Shown here piece by piece: positions 29,969 to 38,367 of a stretch of DNA of 64,000 bases; within the stretch, counting starts at the first letter, position 1, and every line of letters begins with the position of its first letter. The notes below the pieces were generated by a model, which saw only the letters and a program-made list of their open reading frames with translations, made no database searches and was not told the DNA's origin. The DNA is taken from contig NZ_CP092915.1 in assembly GCF_022557175.1 (NCBI RefSeq), forward strand, positions 5,146,001-5,210,000. Reading direction: 5' to 3'. This DNA comes from Mycolicibacterium sp. YH-1 (lineage in GTDB: Bacteria > Actinomycetota > Actinomycetes > Mycobacteriales > Mycobacteriaceae). Both the position numbers and the translations under genes were made by a program.

Positions 29969-30799
29969 TCAGGCGAACGGCTCCTCGCCTGCGAGCTTCG
30001 TGCGTTGCAGCAGCCGGCCCGACTTCGGGTCGTACGGCGTGGCACGGTGCATGGTGCCGGTGTTGTCCCAGATCACCAGATCGCCCACCGACCACTTGTG
30101 GCGGTAGACGAAACGCGGCGCGGTGGCCCAGTCCCGAAGGCGTACCAGCAGTTCCGCACTCTTGCGGTAGTCCATGTCCACGACGTGGTGGGCGGTGGCG
30201 CCGAGCACCAGGGACTTGCGGCCCGAGCTGTGTGTCCACACCAGTGGCAGCTCGCGGTCGCCGATCGCCTGCATCTGCCTCAGCGTCCGAACGTCGGGTT
30301 CCGGGTCGTAGTAGAACAGCGTGTTCCACGCCGAGTGCATCACGGTGAGGCCCTCGAGATCAGCCTTGTCCGCATCCGAGAGTGCGTCATAGGCCGCGTA
30401 GGTGTTGCAGAACTCGGTGTCACCTTCGTCAGGGTTGCCCAGTGCGACGCTCTGCAGAAGTGACGCAAGGATCGGGACCTCGTTCATCGTGCCGTCGAGA
30501 TGCCAGTACAGCGAGCCCTTGAGGTAGTCGGCCTGCTTGTTGACCTCGGTGTCCAGCGACACCTTGTACAGCTTGCCGCCGGTGTGCTCCGCGGCGAAGG
30601 TGCCGAGCGTCTCGGTGAACGCGATCTGCTCCTCGTCGCTGAAGCCGAGCTTCGGAAAGACGAGCACACCGCGGCTCTGCAGGAGGTCGCGGATCGTGCC
30701 CGCGTGCTCGCCGGACAGCAGTGCTGCCTTCTCCGCGACGATCTCGGTGCCGATGTGCTCATGGATGTCCCTGGTGGACAACGCGACCGAGGCCGTCAT
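29969..30799 (-). CDS. TauD/TfdA-family Fe(II)/2-oxoglutarate dioxygenase
   Basis: 276 residues. YWHLDGTM gives the first iron ligands His100 and Asp102; DNTGTMHRATPYD near 247-259 gives the distal His; LLQRTKL near 265 offers the Arg for 2-oxoglutarate. These three positions complete the 2-His-1-carboxylate triad. It probably hydroxylates a carboxylate-bearing substrate. The start overlaps the monooxygenase stop as ATGA. The substrate is unknown; position ties it to the BVMO/Rieske pathway. Confidence 0.87.
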   Translation of the reverse strand: MTASVALSTRDIHEHIGTEIVAEKAALLSGEHAGTIRDLLQSRGVLVFPKLGFSDEEQIAFTETLGTFAAEHTGGKLYKVSLDTEVNKQADYLKGSLYWHLDGTMNEVPILASLLQSVALGNPDEGDTEFCNTYAAYDALSDADKADLEGLTVMHSAWNTLFYYDPEPDVRTLRQMQAIGDRELPLVWTHSSGRKSLVLGATAHHVVDMDYRKSAELLVRLRDWATAPRFVYRHKWSVGDLVIWDNTGTMHRATPYDPKSGRLLQRTKLAGEEPFA

Positions 30800-32655
30800 G
30801 TCTTCAACTCCAGTCCGTCGAGGTCGCCCTTGGCGCGCCATGCGGCCAGCAGATCGTCGAACTCGTAGAAGCCCGGCGAGTAGAAGTCGCCGAGGAAGGC
30901 GCCGTTGGCCTCACCACCACCGCGACCCTCGTTATTGTAATAGCCAGGAGTGCAGGAGAGTTCGAAGGCCGAGTTGTCGATCGAGAGATCCCGAACGGTC
31001 TTCACCCAGGTGTCCTGGCCCTCCTGACTCGGTTCGACGGTCTTCGCGCCACGGCTGATGGCCTCGGAGATGATGTAGGCGATGTGCTTGGCCTGCTGCT
31101 CGAACATCGCGGTGGTGTTGGCCGAGACGCCGCCCTGGATGAAGCCGGTGAAGAACTGGTTGGGGAAGCCGCGAGTGGTGATCCCGTGCAGCGTCTGGTA
31201 GCTGTCCTTCCAGTAATCGAACAGCGACAGCCCGTCGCGCCCCTCGACGACATCCATCGCATACCGCCGACTGATCTCCGTCGAGATCTCGAAGCCGCTC
31301 GCGAAGATCACGCAATCGACCTCGTACTCAATGCCATTGGCGACGATCCCGCGCTCGGTCAGCCGGTCCACGCCCTTGGACTCCGCGACGTCGACCAGGG
31401 TCACGTTGGGCCGGTTGAACGTCGCGAGGTACTCGTCGCTTGAGCACGGCCGCTTGCACATGAACCGGTAGTACGGTTTGAGCGCCTCGGCGGTGTCGGG
31501 ATCGTCGACGAGGCCGCCGATCCGGCGCCGCAGCCGCTCCATGATCTTGTAATCCTCCTCCTCTCGGATCGCCATGATCTGCTCGATGCCCAGAGCTGCG
31601 GGGTCCTCGCTGGCCGCAATGCGTGCCGACATGTTGCGTCCAAGCTCGGTCCAGAAGTCGCAGACCAGGTCCGGCGCTCCGAACACCACACCCACGAACG
31701 GTGACCAATTGTGGAAGTTGCGCTTGCGCTCCTCCTGCCAGCCCGGCTGAAGCGACTTCACCCATTCCGGATCGGTCGGGGTGTTGTCACGATCGTCGAC
31801 TGATGATGGTGTGCGCTGGAATACGTAGACGTGTTGGGCGTCTCGGCCGAGGTGCGGCACCAGCTGAACGCCGGTCGCGCCGGTGCCGACGAGCGCGACG
31901 CGCTTGTCGCGCAGCTTGTCCAAGCCGCCATTGGCGTCACCCCCGGTGTAGTCGTAATCCCAGCGGGCGGAGTGGAAGGTGTGGCCTCCGGCATTCACGT
32001 AGTCCAGGATCCCCGGGATGCCGGGCAGCTTCGGACGGTTGTAGGAGCCCTGCGCCATGACCACGAAGCGCGCCCGGATGTCGTCACCGCGGTTGGTGGT
32101 CAACTGCCATCGGTCGATCGTCTCGTCCCAGCGCACGGTACGGACCTGGGTCGAGAACAGCGCACCGTCGTACAGCCCGAAGTGCTTGGCGATACGCCTG
32201 CAATGCTCAAAGATCTCGGCCCCGTCGGCGAACTTCTTGGACGGCACGAAGTCGAGTTCCTCGAGCAGCGGGACATAGCAGTACGCATCGTTATCGCACT
32301 GAATTCCGGGAAAGCGATTCCAGTACCAGACCCCGCCGACGTCACCGCCCATCTCGATGATCCGAACGTCCTCCACGCCGGCCTTCTTCAGATACGAGCC
32401 GGCCAGCAGCCCCGCGATACCACCACCGAGCACCACCACCTCGACGTCCTCGGAGATCGGCGCGCGTGGAGTCACCGGGGTGTGCGGGTCGACCTCGGCG
32501 AACTCCGCGAACTCACCCTTCAGCTCCTGGTACTGCCTCGCCCCCTCTGGACGTAGCCGCTTCTCCCGCTCGGCGCGGTACTTCTCGCGCAGTGCGGGGA
32601 TGTCGACGTCGACTGGCGTGTCGGTGGGCCCGCACGAGTTCTCGACGGTGGTCAT
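30796..32655 (-). CDS. Baeyer-Villiger-type flavin monooxygenase
   Basis: 619 residues from ATG 32655. VVVLGGGIAGLLAGSYLKK is the FAD loop. GGVWYWNRFPGIQCD (107-121) is the GGxWxxxxFPGxxxD fingerprint of class I BVMOs, ALVGTGATGVQLV is the NADPH loop, and AGGHTFHSARWDY matches the FxGxxxHxxxW fingerprint with Ala in place of the first Phe. It has a ~60-residue N-terminal extension, as in steroid- and cyclododecanone-type enzymes. It inserts oxygen next to a ketone to give an ester or lactone. It is coupled by ATGA to genes on both sides. Confidence 0.9.
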   Translation of the reverse strand: MTTVENSCGPTDTPVDVDIPALREKYRAEREKRLRPEGARQYQELKGEFAEFAEVDPHTPVTPRAPISEDVEVVVLGGGIAGLLAGSYLKKAGVEDVRIIEMGGDVGGVWYWNRFPGIQCDNDAYCYVPLLEELDFVPSKKFADGAEIFEHCRRIAKHFGLYDGALFSTQVRTVRWDETIDRWQLTTNRGDDIRARFVVMAQGSYNRPKLPGIPGILDYVNAGGHTFHSARWDYDYTGGDANGGLDKLRDKRVALVGTGATGVQLVPHLGRDAQHVYVFQRTPSSVDDRDNTPTDPEWVKSLQPGWQEERKRNFHNWSPFVGVVFGAPDLVCDFWTELGRNMSARIAASEDPAALGIEQIMAIREEEDYKIMERLRRRIGGLVDDPDTAEALKPYYRFMCKRPCSSDEYLATFNRPNVTLVDVAESKGVDRLTERGIVANGIEYEVDCVIFASGFEISTEISRRYAMDVVEGRDGLSLFDYWKDSYQTLHGITTRGFPNQFFTGFIQGGVSANTTAMFEQQAKHIAYIISEAISRGAKTVEPSQEGQDTWVKTVRDLSIDNSAFELSCTPGYYNNEGRGGGEANGAFLGDFYSPGFYEFDDLLAAWRAKGDLDGLELKT

Positions 32656-34049
32656 CGATCTCCTTCTGCAAGTTCCTGCGGGGCACCGGTGCCCATGTAC
32701 TTCGACAGTTGGTAGTGCAGGTTGACGGTGCTGCGTTCCCGGTACGGATTGGGTTGAGTGCCTGGGAAGCCGAGTGACTTCATGCCCTGCTGGACGGCCG
32801 CCATGTTCGAGAAGTCCTGCGGCAGGACGGAGAGCCAATTGGGATCACCGACCGGCGTGTACGCCCACTCCGTCGCGGGCTCCTCGCCCCTGGGGTACAG
32901 CTCGAACACCGACACCTCGAAGATGCACTTGTTCGGGTCATAGCTCGGGTCGGGTCGGGCGCTGTAGCACAGTGCGCTGGTAAGCCCCTGGCCCACTTGG
33001 AAGTTCGGGAAGATCTGCCAGGCCGTCCCGCTCTGTCCGAGGATGTCAGCGGGTATGGTCGGCCAGACCACACCGCGCGCCTCGTCGTCGCGGCGCGCCG
33101 AGGCCAGCCAGTGCTGCAGTACCTCGTCGGCCGGTGTCCCCTCCGGCAGCTCGTCGACAAGGCGCTTCGCCGCGTTGACCAGCGTGTTGGTCGTGGTGGC
33201 GTTGGTCTCCTCCATGGTGTAGATCTGCATCTCCGCGGTCGAGATGCGCGGATCCCCCGTGCCGAGCCGGATCTTGGACTTCGTCTCGTCCATACCCTTG
33301 GGCGCGTCATAGCCGATGTTGGAGTGCTTACCCTGCGCCTTGGCCCAGCCCTTGAACTCGCCGAACTTGTTGAACTCCGGGTGGGTGGTGAAGACGTGGT
33401 AGGTCTCGTTGAACGCCTCCAGCGCGACCTTCCAGTTGCAGTCGAAGTTCAACCACTTGCGCCACTTGTAGCGCATGTTCTCCAACCCGAACGGGTCGAG
33501 GATCTTCACGGCGGGAAACAGGTAGTCCGCCAATGGTTCACAGTCGGGGTCCATGTTGACGAAGACCCAGCCGCCCCACGTGTCGACCCGGACCGAACGC
33601 AGGTGGGTGCGCTCAGGTGTCAGCGCACCCTTCCAGTCGTCCTGTTCGCGGATGTGCGTGCAGGTGCCATCCAGCCCGTAGGTCCAGCCGTGGAAACCGC
33701 AGACGAACGACTTGCGCGCCTTGCCCACTGCGTTCTTGCCACCCTGCGGGGTGTCCACGAGTTTGCGCCCGCGGTGCATGCAGACGTTGTGGTGCGCCGC
33801 AAAGGCGTCACCCGAGCTTCCCTCGCCGGTGCGGACCACGATGATGGAGTCGTCGAGAATGTCGTAGGTCAGGTAGCTGCCCACCTCGGGAATGTCCTCG
33901 ATGCGCCCGGCCTGCTGCCAGACCTTGCGCCACAACAGGTCCCGCTCATTGCGCGCGTACTCCGGCGAGATGTAGGCCTCGACGCCGATGGTCACCGGCT
34001 CCGCGAGTTCCTCGGTCAGCGCGGGCTGCGTATCGGTCACTTGCATCAT
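32652..34049 (-). CDS. Rieske non-heme iron ring-hydroxylating oxygenase, alpha subunit
   Basis: 465 residues. The Rieske cluster ligands are Cys90/His92 (NVCMHRGR) and Cys117/His120 (VCGFHGWTYG). The catalytic domain has NWKVALEAFNETYHVFTTHP, giving the bridging acidic residue and the two His iron ligands. No beta subunit or reductase is in the window. The start is uncertain: GAGGAG directly precedes two ATGs (34049, 34046) but is nine bases before an in-frame GTG at 34040, which is better placed. The stop overlaps the BVMO start. It is expected to mono- or dioxygenate a ring or to O/N-demethylate. Confidence 0.9.
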   Translation of the reverse strand: MMQVTDTQPALTEELAEPVTIGVEAYISPEYARNERDLLWRKVWQQAGRIEDIPEVGSYLTYDILDDSIIVVRTGEGSSGDAFAAHHNVCMHRGRKLVDTPQGGKNAVGKARKSFVCGFHGWTYGLDGTCTHIREQDDWKGALTPERTHLRSVRVDTWGGWVFVNMDPDCEPLADYLFPAVKILDPFGLENMRYKWRKWLNFDCNWKVALEAFNETYHVFTTHPEFNKFGEFKGWAKAQGKHSNIGYDAPKGMDETKSKIRLGTGDPRISTAEMQIYTMEETNATTTNTLVNAAKRLVDELPEGTPADEVLQHWLASARRDDEARGVVWPTIPADILGQSGTAWQIFPNFQVGQGLTSALCYSARPDPSYDPNKCIFEVSVFELYPRGEEPATEWAYTPVGDPNWLSVLPQDFSNMAAVQQGMKSLGFPGTQPNPYRERSTVNLHYQLSKYMGTGAPQELAEGDR

Positions 34050-34053
34050 CTCC

Positions 34054-34911
34054 TCATGGCCGCTTGATGGAGTTGCGGAAGGACTCGTCCTTCAGGAACA
34101 GCGAGGTGTTGTCCGCACCGAGGTGCGTCCACTTCAGGTTCAGGCCGCCGTCGACCAGCAGGGTCTGGCCGGTCACGTAGCCCGACAGATCCGAGAGCAG
34201 GAACAGGATGGCGCCGGCCTGCTCCTCGGGAGTGCCGCGCCTGCCCATCGCGATCGCCGTGCGGTCGCGCTCTGGGTCGTCGTCGACATAGGTCGCCGAC
34301 GCCGCGGTCTGCGTGACACCCGGTGCGACGGCGTTCACCCGGATCCCGTCGAGCGCGAGCTCGACGGCCATGGTGCGTGTCATGGCGACGATCGCGGCCT
34401 TGGCAGTGCCGTAGGCAATGTGGAACGGCGCCGTGTTGATACCGCTGATCGACGATATCGACACGATGGATCCGGGTGACGAGTTCACCCGAAGTTCGGC
34501 TGCCACAGCCTGACTCATGAAGAACGTGGTCTCTAGGTTGGCGGCGAACAGCGCCCGCCAGTCCTCACGGGTGACCCTTGTCGCGGGCATCCATGTCGAG
34601 GGCGCCGCGCCGCCCGCCACGTTGACCAGCCCGTACAGCCGCGCCTCGGTGGTCTCGGCAACGTGGCGCACCGCCTCGAGCACCGTCTTGATGCCCTCGT
34701 CGGTCGCCGCGTCGGCAGACACCGGGATGACCGACAGACCCTGCGGCGCGAGCGGAGCCACGTGGGTGTCGAGGTTGTCCTTGGACCTGCTGACGGCGAC
34801 CACGGTGGCCCCGGCCTCGGCAGCCATGCGCGTCACCGTGGTGCCGATGCCTCCACCGCCGGCGCCCGACACCACCACGATGCGGCCGCTGAGGTCAAGC
34901 ACGTCAGCCAT
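34054..34911 (-). CDS. Short-chain dehydrogenase/reductase
   Basis: 285 residues. VVVSGAGGGGIGTTVTRMA is the cofactor loop with an extra Gly, GLVNVAGGAAPS the NAG-region strand, FHIAYGTAKAAIVAMTRTM the Y-x3-K motif, and YVTGQTLLVDGGLNLKW the standard C-terminal end. It lies directly after the aldehyde dehydrogenase (adjacent stop and start codons), so the two genes are co-translated. The substrate is unknown; the context is ketone/alcohol interconversion in the catabolic operon. Confidence 0.87.
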   Translation of the reverse strand: MADVLDLSGRIVVVSGAGGGGIGTTVTRMAAEAGATVVAVSRSKDNLDTHVAPLAPQGLSVIPVSADAATDEGIKTVLEAVRHVAETTEARLYGLVNVAGGAAPSTWMPATRVTREDWRALFAANLETTFFMSQAVAAELRVNSSPGSIVSISSISGINTAPFHIAYGTAKAAIVAMTRTMAVELALDGIRVNAVAPGVTQTAASATYVDDDPERDRTAIAMGRRGTPEEQAGAILFLLSDLSGYVTGQTLLVDGGLNLKWTHLGADNTSLFLKDESFRNSIKRP

Positions 34912-36402
34912 CTAGGATCCGCTCGCCCCGTGCATATTCCCCGTCGCTTCGCTCGCCCCGTGCGTATTCCCCGTCGCTTCGCTCGCCCCGTAGCCCAGTA
35001 TCGACTTCGTCTCCAGGTACTCGTGGAATCCGATGTCCCCCCACTCGCGTCCGTTGCCGCTGCGCTTGTAGCCGCCGAACGCGGAGTTGAAGTCGAAGGC
35101 ACTGTTGATGGCCACCCAGCCCGCGCGGATTCGACTCGCGACGCCGCGCGCCGTGGCCAGGTCCTCCCCCGACACGTAGCCGGCCAGCCCGTACTCGGTG
35201 TCGTTGGCGATCGCGACGGCGTCGTCGAGATCGTCATAGCCGATCACCACGAGTACCGGACCGAAGATCTCCTCGCGGGCGATGGTCATGTCGTTGGTCA
35301 CGTCGGCGAACACCGTCGGCTTGACGTAGTACCCGGTCGACAGACCGTCGGGCCTGCCGGTACCGCCGGCGACCAGGGTGGCACCCTCATCAATGCCCTT
35401 GGCGATCAGTGCCTGGATCTTCTCGTACTGCGTGCCCGACACGACGGGGCCGACGGTGGCGCCGCTGTTCGGGTCGCCGACCTTCACCGAAGCCGCAGCG
35501 GCGGCGGCGAGCTCCTTCGCCTCCGCCATCCGGGCGGCCGGCACCAGCATCCGCGAGGGGGCGCTGCAGGTCTGGCCCGAGTTGCCCATCATCGTGACGA
35601 CTCCGGATGACACGCTGCCCGCGAACGCGGCGTCGTCGAGCACGATGTTCGGGCTCTTGCCGCCGAGTTCCTGAGCCACCCGCTTGACGGTCGGGGCGGC
35701 GTTGCGCGCCACCTCGACGCCAGCCCGGGTGGACCCGGTGAAGGACACCATGTCGATGTCGGGGTGGCTGGCCAGCGCGACGCCCACGCCCGGGCCGTCG
35801 CCCTGAATCAGGTTGAACACACCGGCGGGAACACCTGCCGTGTGCAGAATCTCGGCGAAGATCTGCGCCGAGAACGGGGCCACCTCGGACGGTTTGAGCA
35901 CCGACGTGCAGCCCGTCGCGAGCGCCGGGAAGACCTTGACCGAGATCTGGTTGAGCGGCCAGTTCCAGGGCGTGATGAGCCCGCACACGCCGATCGGCTC
36001 CTTGACGATGGTCGTGTCACCACGCTGCTCGGTGAAACTGAAGTTCTTCAGCGACTCGATGGCCGTGGTGAGGTGGCCGAGACCGAGACCGACCTGCGGG
36101 CCCGACGCCAGCCCCGCGGGGGCGCCCATCTCCTCGGTCACCGCCTCGGCGAGATCGCCCGCACGGCGCTGGTATTCGGCCAGGATGGCACCCAGCACAT
36201 CGAGCCGCTCCTCGACCGTGGTCACCGACCAGGTCGTGAAGGCTCGTCGGGCGGCCTTCACCGCTTTGTCCACGTCGGCGGCCGACCCGATCGAGATGTG
36301 GCCCGCGACCTGTTCGGTGGCGGGGTTCTCGATATCAGCCGTCCTCGGCTCGACCGGATCGACCCACTGGCCGTCAATGTAGAACTTCAGGTACTCACGC
36401 AT
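34912..36402 (-). CDS. Aldehyde dehydrogenase
   Basis: 496 residues. ITPWNWPLNQISVKVFPALA is the NAD-entry motif, VAQELGGKSPNIVLDDAAF has the catalytic Glu, GNSGQTCSAPSRMLV the catalytic Cys, and EEIFGPVLVVIGYDD the NAD-ribose motif. It oxidises an aldehyde, most likely the product of the ThDP decarboxylase next door. The C-terminus carries two imperfect ten-residue repeats (GASEATGNxH) created by a 30-bp tandem duplication. The start is preceded by four copies of a 26-bp repeat. Confidence 0.92.
   Translation of the reverse strand: MREYLKFYIDGQWVDPVEPRTADIENPATEQVAGHISIGSAADVDKAVKAARRAFTTWSVTTVEERLDVLGAILAEYQRRAGDLAEAVTEEMGAPAGLASGPQVGLGLGHLTTAIESLKNFSFTEQRGDTTIVKEPIGVCGLITPWNWPLNQISVKVFPALATGCTSVLKPSEVAPFSAQIFAEILHTAGVPAGVFNLIQGDGPGVGVALASHPDIDMVSFTGSTRAGVEVARNAAPTVKRVAQELGGKSPNIVLDDAAFAGSVSSGVVTMMGNSGQTCSAPSRMLVPAARMAEAKELAAAAAASVKVGDPNSGATVGPVVSGTQYEKIQALIAKGIDEGATLVAGGTGRPDGLSTGYYVKPTVFADVTNDMTIAREEIFGPVLVVIGYDDLDDAVAIANDTEYGLAGYVSGEDLATARGVASRIRAGWVAINSAFDFNSAFGGYKRSGNGREWGDIGFHEYLETKSILGYGASEATGNTHGASEATGNMHGASGS
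34921..34991. repeat. 30-bp in-frame tandem repeat at the aldehyde dehydrogenase/SDR junction
   Basis: Two 30-bp units (34921-34950, 34951-34980) differ by one base, with an 11-bp partial third copy. They encode GASEATGNTH and GASEATGNMH just before the stop of the aldehyde dehydrogenase and seven codons from the next gene's ATG. The location on a coupled junction matches the other two tandem repeats in the window. Confidence 0.85.
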
Positions 36403-36511
36403 TACTGCTCCTCACGTCCGCACCGCATTACTGCTCCTCACGTCCGCACCGCATTACTGCTCCTCACGTCCGCACCGCATTACTGCTCCTCACGTCCGCA
36501 CCGCATTACTG
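36398..36511. repeat. 26-bp tandem repeat: four self-contained mini-ORFs joined by TAATG
   Basis: Four identical 26-bp units start at 36398, 36424, 36450 and 36476, and a 10-bp partial copy follows at 36502. On the minus strand each unit has its own GAGGAG site five bases before an ATG and encodes MRCGREEQ followed by TAA, whose last A is the first base of the next ATG. ATGs fall at 36506 (overlapping the decarboxylase stop), 36480, 36454, 36428 and finally 36402, the aldehyde dehydrogenase start. The array thus adds four tiny coupled ORFs between two enzymes. Confidence 0.92.
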
Positions 36512-38218
36512 TGTCCCCTCCGCATACCAGGTCCGGAACTCGTCATAGCTCGGCATCTCCTCCGAGTTCACCTTCGGGTCGATCGGCACGTGAATGACGG
36601 TGACCTTGCCACTGGCGTAGGCCCGGTCGATCGCGGGACCGAGATCCTCGGCCTTGTCGACGTACTCGCCGCGACAGCCGAAGCCCTCGGCGATCTTGTC
36701 GAATCGCACGTCCTTGCTCCAGTGCACGCCGGTCTCCAGCGAGCCCTGGCCGAATGTCCGCTTGTAGACACCGACCTCCAGACCCCACTGGTTGTCGACA
36801 CCGACGACGCAGACCAGCGGAAGGTTCAGCCGTGCAGCGGTTTCCAGCTCGGCGATCGCGAACATGAACGACGAGTCGCTGGTGAGCAGCATGACCGGCT
36901 TCTTGCGGCCATCGGCGACGGATGCGCCGACCGCATAGGGCAGGCCGGTGCCGATGTGGCCGAAGTTCTGATTCCACACCACGTCATGCGGCTTGGCCTG
37001 TGAGTACGTCCACTGGAAGATGACCGTGGCGCCGCCGTCGCGGACCATGATGCCGTCTTGAGGCAAGGCCGCAAAAGCGCGAGTGGCCTCGACCACGAAA
37101 CGCGCGGTGTGCAGCGGTGTTCCACCGGGAGCGGACTCGGCGAGTTCTTTGATCCGAGCTGCGTCATCATTTATCCAGCCCGCGAGTTCGGGCGTGGCCT
37201 GACGCGGCGAGTCCTTCAGCGCGTCGACGAGTTGCGGCACGATCGCGCGCAGGTCACCGACGAGCGGAACGTCGATGCGCCGGTTGACGCCGATGGCCGT
37301 GGGATCGAGTTCAACGCTGATCCACTTGCGGTTGGCCTCGTTCTCCAGCCAGTGCCTGCCCTTGCCATAGTGCACGGGCTCACCGAGCTCGGTGCCGATG
37401 GCGACCACCAGGTCCGAGCGCACCACGGCGTCGACGGCCGAAGGTGAGAAGCCATACGGGAAGGTGCGATCCTCCAGACCCTTGATGAACGACGTGCCGC
37501 CGGAGGTCTGAATCACCGGACAGTTCATCAGCTTCGCCAGCGCCTCAACGGACTCGCCGGCGCGGTTGGTGTGCACTGCGTGACCGACGAGCAGGATGGG
37601 CTGCTCGGCCCTGCGGATGAGTTCGGTCGCGCGCTCGATCATCTGCGCGCTGGCACCCTGGTTAACCAGGCGGTAGGCCTCGGGCGGCAGCGGCTCGGGA
37701 ACGTCGAGTTCCTCGAGGATGACGTGGCTGGGGTACTCGATGTAGGCCGGCCCCGGGGTGCCGGTCTGCGCGATCCGCAGCGCGTTGCGCACGATCTCGT
37801 CGGTCTGATCGGCATACTCGATGCTCGCCGAGTACTTCACCGACGGCGCCAGGAGCGGCGCCTGGGAGACGAACTGAATGCGGCCGCGGCGGACCCGCTG
37901 CTCGGTGATGCGGGCGCGCTGCCCGCCCAGGAAGATGACCGGCGAGTTCTCGACCTTGGCGCACATGATGGCGCCGGCGAGGTTGGCCAGGCCCGGTCCG
38001 AGTGTGCCGATGGCCAGCCCGGGCTTGCCCGTCATGCGGGACACGGCCTCGGCCATGAAGCCGGCGTTCTCCTCGTGGTGCGGCGCCACAACCGTCCAGC
38101 CGCGCTCCTCGGCGGCGTGGAACATGTGCACGAAGTTGGGGTCGGGGATGCCGAAGAGCGTGTTGATGCCCTCAGCCTCGAACAGCTGCAGGATGCGCTC
38201 GTAAACCTTCACGGCCAC
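36506..38218 (-). CDS. Thiamine-diphosphate-dependent decarboxylase/lyase (acetolactate synthase-like)
   Basis: 570 residues. The N-terminal Pyr domain has VVAPHHEENAGFMAEA with the cofactor-activating Glu49; the central domain follows (ILLVGHAVHTNRAGESVEAL); the C-terminal PP domain has LLTSDSSFMFAIAELETAA near 450, where the usual GDGS start of the ThDP/Mg motif reads SDSS. The metal Asp is kept, but two Gly are Ser. Benzoylformate, oxalyl-CoA or acetolactate-type reactions are possible; next to an aldehyde dehydrogenase, decarboxylation of a 2-oxo acid to an aldehyde is the simplest guess. GTG 38218 starts under an operator-controlled promoter. Confidence 0.85.
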   Translation of the reverse strand: MAVKVYERILQLFEAEGINTLFGIPDPNFVHMFHAAEERGWTVVAPHHEENAGFMAEAVSRMTGKPGLAIGTLGPGLANLAGAIMCAKVENSPVIFLGGQRARITEQRVRRGRIQFVSQAPLLAPSVKYSASIEYADQTDEIVRNALRIAQTGTPGPAYIEYPSHVILEELDVPEPLPPEAYRLVNQGASAQMIERATELIRRAEQPILLVGHAVHTNRAGESVEALAKLMNCPVIQTSGGTSFIKGLEDRTFPYGFSPSAVDAVVRSDLVVAIGTELGEPVHYGKGRHWLENEANRKWISVELDPTAIGVNRRIDVPLVGDLRAIVPQLVDALKDSPRQATPELAGWINDDAARIKELAESAPGGTPLHTARFVVEATRAFAALPQDGIMVRDGGATVIFQWTYSQAKPHDVVWNQNFGHIGTGLPYAVGASVADGRKKPVMLLTSDSSFMFAIAELETAARLNLPLVCVVGVDNQWGLEVGVYKRTFGQGSLETGVHWSKDVRFDKIAEGFGCRGEYVDKAEDLGPAIDRAYASGKVTVIHVPIDPKVNSEEMPSYDEFRTWYAEGTQ

Positions 38219-38235
38219 AGTCGTTGTTCTCCTAA

Positions 38236-38247
38236 TTGTCCGGACAA
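38236..38247 (-). promoter_or_regulatory. GntR-type operator on the decarboxylase operon promoter
   Basis: TTGTCCGGACAA is a perfect 12-bp palindrome. On the minus strand TATCTT (38251-38246) overlaps its edge as a possible -10, and AGGAG follows before GTG 38218. The symmetry TTGTC/GACAA is typical of GntR/HutC-type sites. The GntR gene at 40017 is the likely regulator. Confidence 0.65.
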
Positions 38248-38330
38248 GATAGTGGTGTGCACCATTTGGAGAGCATGATTCTCTCTAACCTAGCTGCACG
38301 TCAAGGCCCGTTCGGCAATCTGCGAAACTT

Positions 38331-38360
38331 ATTGTCTGGACTACGGCGGCTTGCTATCGT
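38331..38360 (+). promoter_or_regulatory. Promoter and second operator of the SMP-30-gntR operon
   Basis: TTGTCT (38332-38337), 17 bases, then TATCGT (38355-38360), with seven bases to the ATG at 38368. ATTGTCTGGACTA (38331-38343) is an imperfect copy of the palindrome at 38236, and it covers the -35. This arrangement predicts repression of both divergent operons by the same GntR protein. Confidence 0.6.
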
Positions 38361-38367
38361 CCGAGCG

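Noticed and set aside
36398..36511. CRISPR array
   Set aside because: Units are directly adjacent without spacers and each is a start-to-stop ORF; no cas genes.
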